Positions 32,547 through 32,780 of a stretch of DNA of 32,780 nt are shown here, in pieces (the stretch's first letter is position 1; each line of letters opens with the position of its first letter). Origin of the DNA: Pseudomonas sp. LB-090624. GTDB lineage: Bacteria; Pseudomonadota; Gammaproteobacteria; Pseudomonadales; Pseudomonadaceae. The translations under genes were made by a program, and so were the position numbers. Below the pieces are notes generated by a model. That model saw nothing but the letters and a program-made list of their open reading frames with translations, ran no database searches and was not told the origin of the DNA. Location of the stretch: assembly GCF_003205205.1 (NCBI RefSeq), contig NZ_QJRL01000040.1:1-32780 (forward strand), given 5' to 3'.

Positions 32547-32780
32547 AGGTTCATTCCTTTGAGATAGCCGGCTGTTATAGCAAAACTCCCTCGGTTCACA
32601 AAAGCGTCTGTCCGTTACCTTGGGGGTCTGCTATGGGTCGATAGCGGCCACTCCGATCGTGTCCCGGGAAGTGGTGTAACTGAACCAGCCGAAGGCGCCC
32701 TGCAGGCGAAAGAGGATGGTCATCGTGGTTCTTGGCTAACGTTGAGTTTGCGAAGACCAAACACTCACCAGAGAAACCAC
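32547..32780. other. Right-edge region without a clear gene
   Basis: It contains a half-copy of the TGGGTCGATAGCGG repeat at about 32634, then GGGAAGTGGTGTAAC and a run to the window edge with no long frame. The last 60 bases could be the terminal non-coding part of an insertion sequence, but no transposase is visible, so this is only a suspicion. Confidence 0.3.

Noticed and set aside
32660..32780. End of an insertion sequence
   Set aside because: GGGAAGTGGTGTAAC looked terminus-like, but no transposase or paired end is inside the window, so it is not annotated as one.

Overview
The window looks like a Pseudomonas chromosome, probably of the P. putida/fluorescens lineage. The evidence is the dense, GC-rich coding, the Pseudomonas-style REP doublet at 5818-5938, and the closest-looking families (ChrA, ArsRBCH, RarD-like exporter, SyrB2-like enzyme). 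This is recognition by eye; no database search was run.

Layout. (1) 1-4576: the start of a glycine-rich secreted protein (minus strand, cut by the window edge), a chromate transporter, and an arsR-arsB-arsC-arsH arsenic operon with a perfect 11-bp inverted repeat as probable ArsR operator. (2) 4670-5707: a GAF-GGDEF diguanylate cyclase, then a REP doublet. (3) 6089-12435: an aldo/keto reductase, a collapsed second aldo/keto reductase (pseudogene), and exported cupin, carboxymuconolactone-decarboxylase-family and two alpha/beta-hydrolase proteins, followed by a LysR regulator. (4) 12602-31792: an approximately 19-kb accessory block bounded by two nearly identical 311-bp palindromic elements in opposite orientation. 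It has a decayed acetyltransferase gene near its left end and a short tyrosine recombinase at its right end. (5) 31793-32780: two small convergent secreted proteins sharing a Cys-x-Pro-Glu motif, with a bidirectional terminator between them.

The block in (4) carries the most interesting content, a biosynthetic gene cluster that I cannot match to a known product. On the plus strand, tightly packed and often with 1-4 nt overlaps, are: HemN-like radical SAM enzyme, carrier protein, SyrB2-like Fe(II)/2-oxoglutarate halogenase, chorismatase-family enzyme, an unrecognised 446-residue protein, PLP aminotransferase, KAS III-like acyltransferase, free-standing NRPS adenylation domain, second carrier protein, MFS exporter, and a DapF-like epimerase with both catalytic cysteines replaced by serine. 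On the minus strand are a LysR regulator, a ProC-like reductase, an NPPG-type methyltransferase, a RarD-like exporter and a sarcosine-oxidase-like flavoenzyme.

Proposed logic (inference): the adenylation domain loads an alpha-amino acid on a carrier, the halogenase chlorinates it there, and the KAS III-like protein moves the acyl group. The radical SAM enzyme, aminotransferase, reductase, methyltransferase and flavoenzyme tailor the product. The chorismatase supplies a chorismate-derived ring, and the MFS and RarD-like proteins export it. The halogenase is the firmest assignment: its 311 residues place His116, Gly118, His235 and Arg254 at the same numbers as the SyrB2 iron, chloride-pocket and 2-oxoglutarate residues.
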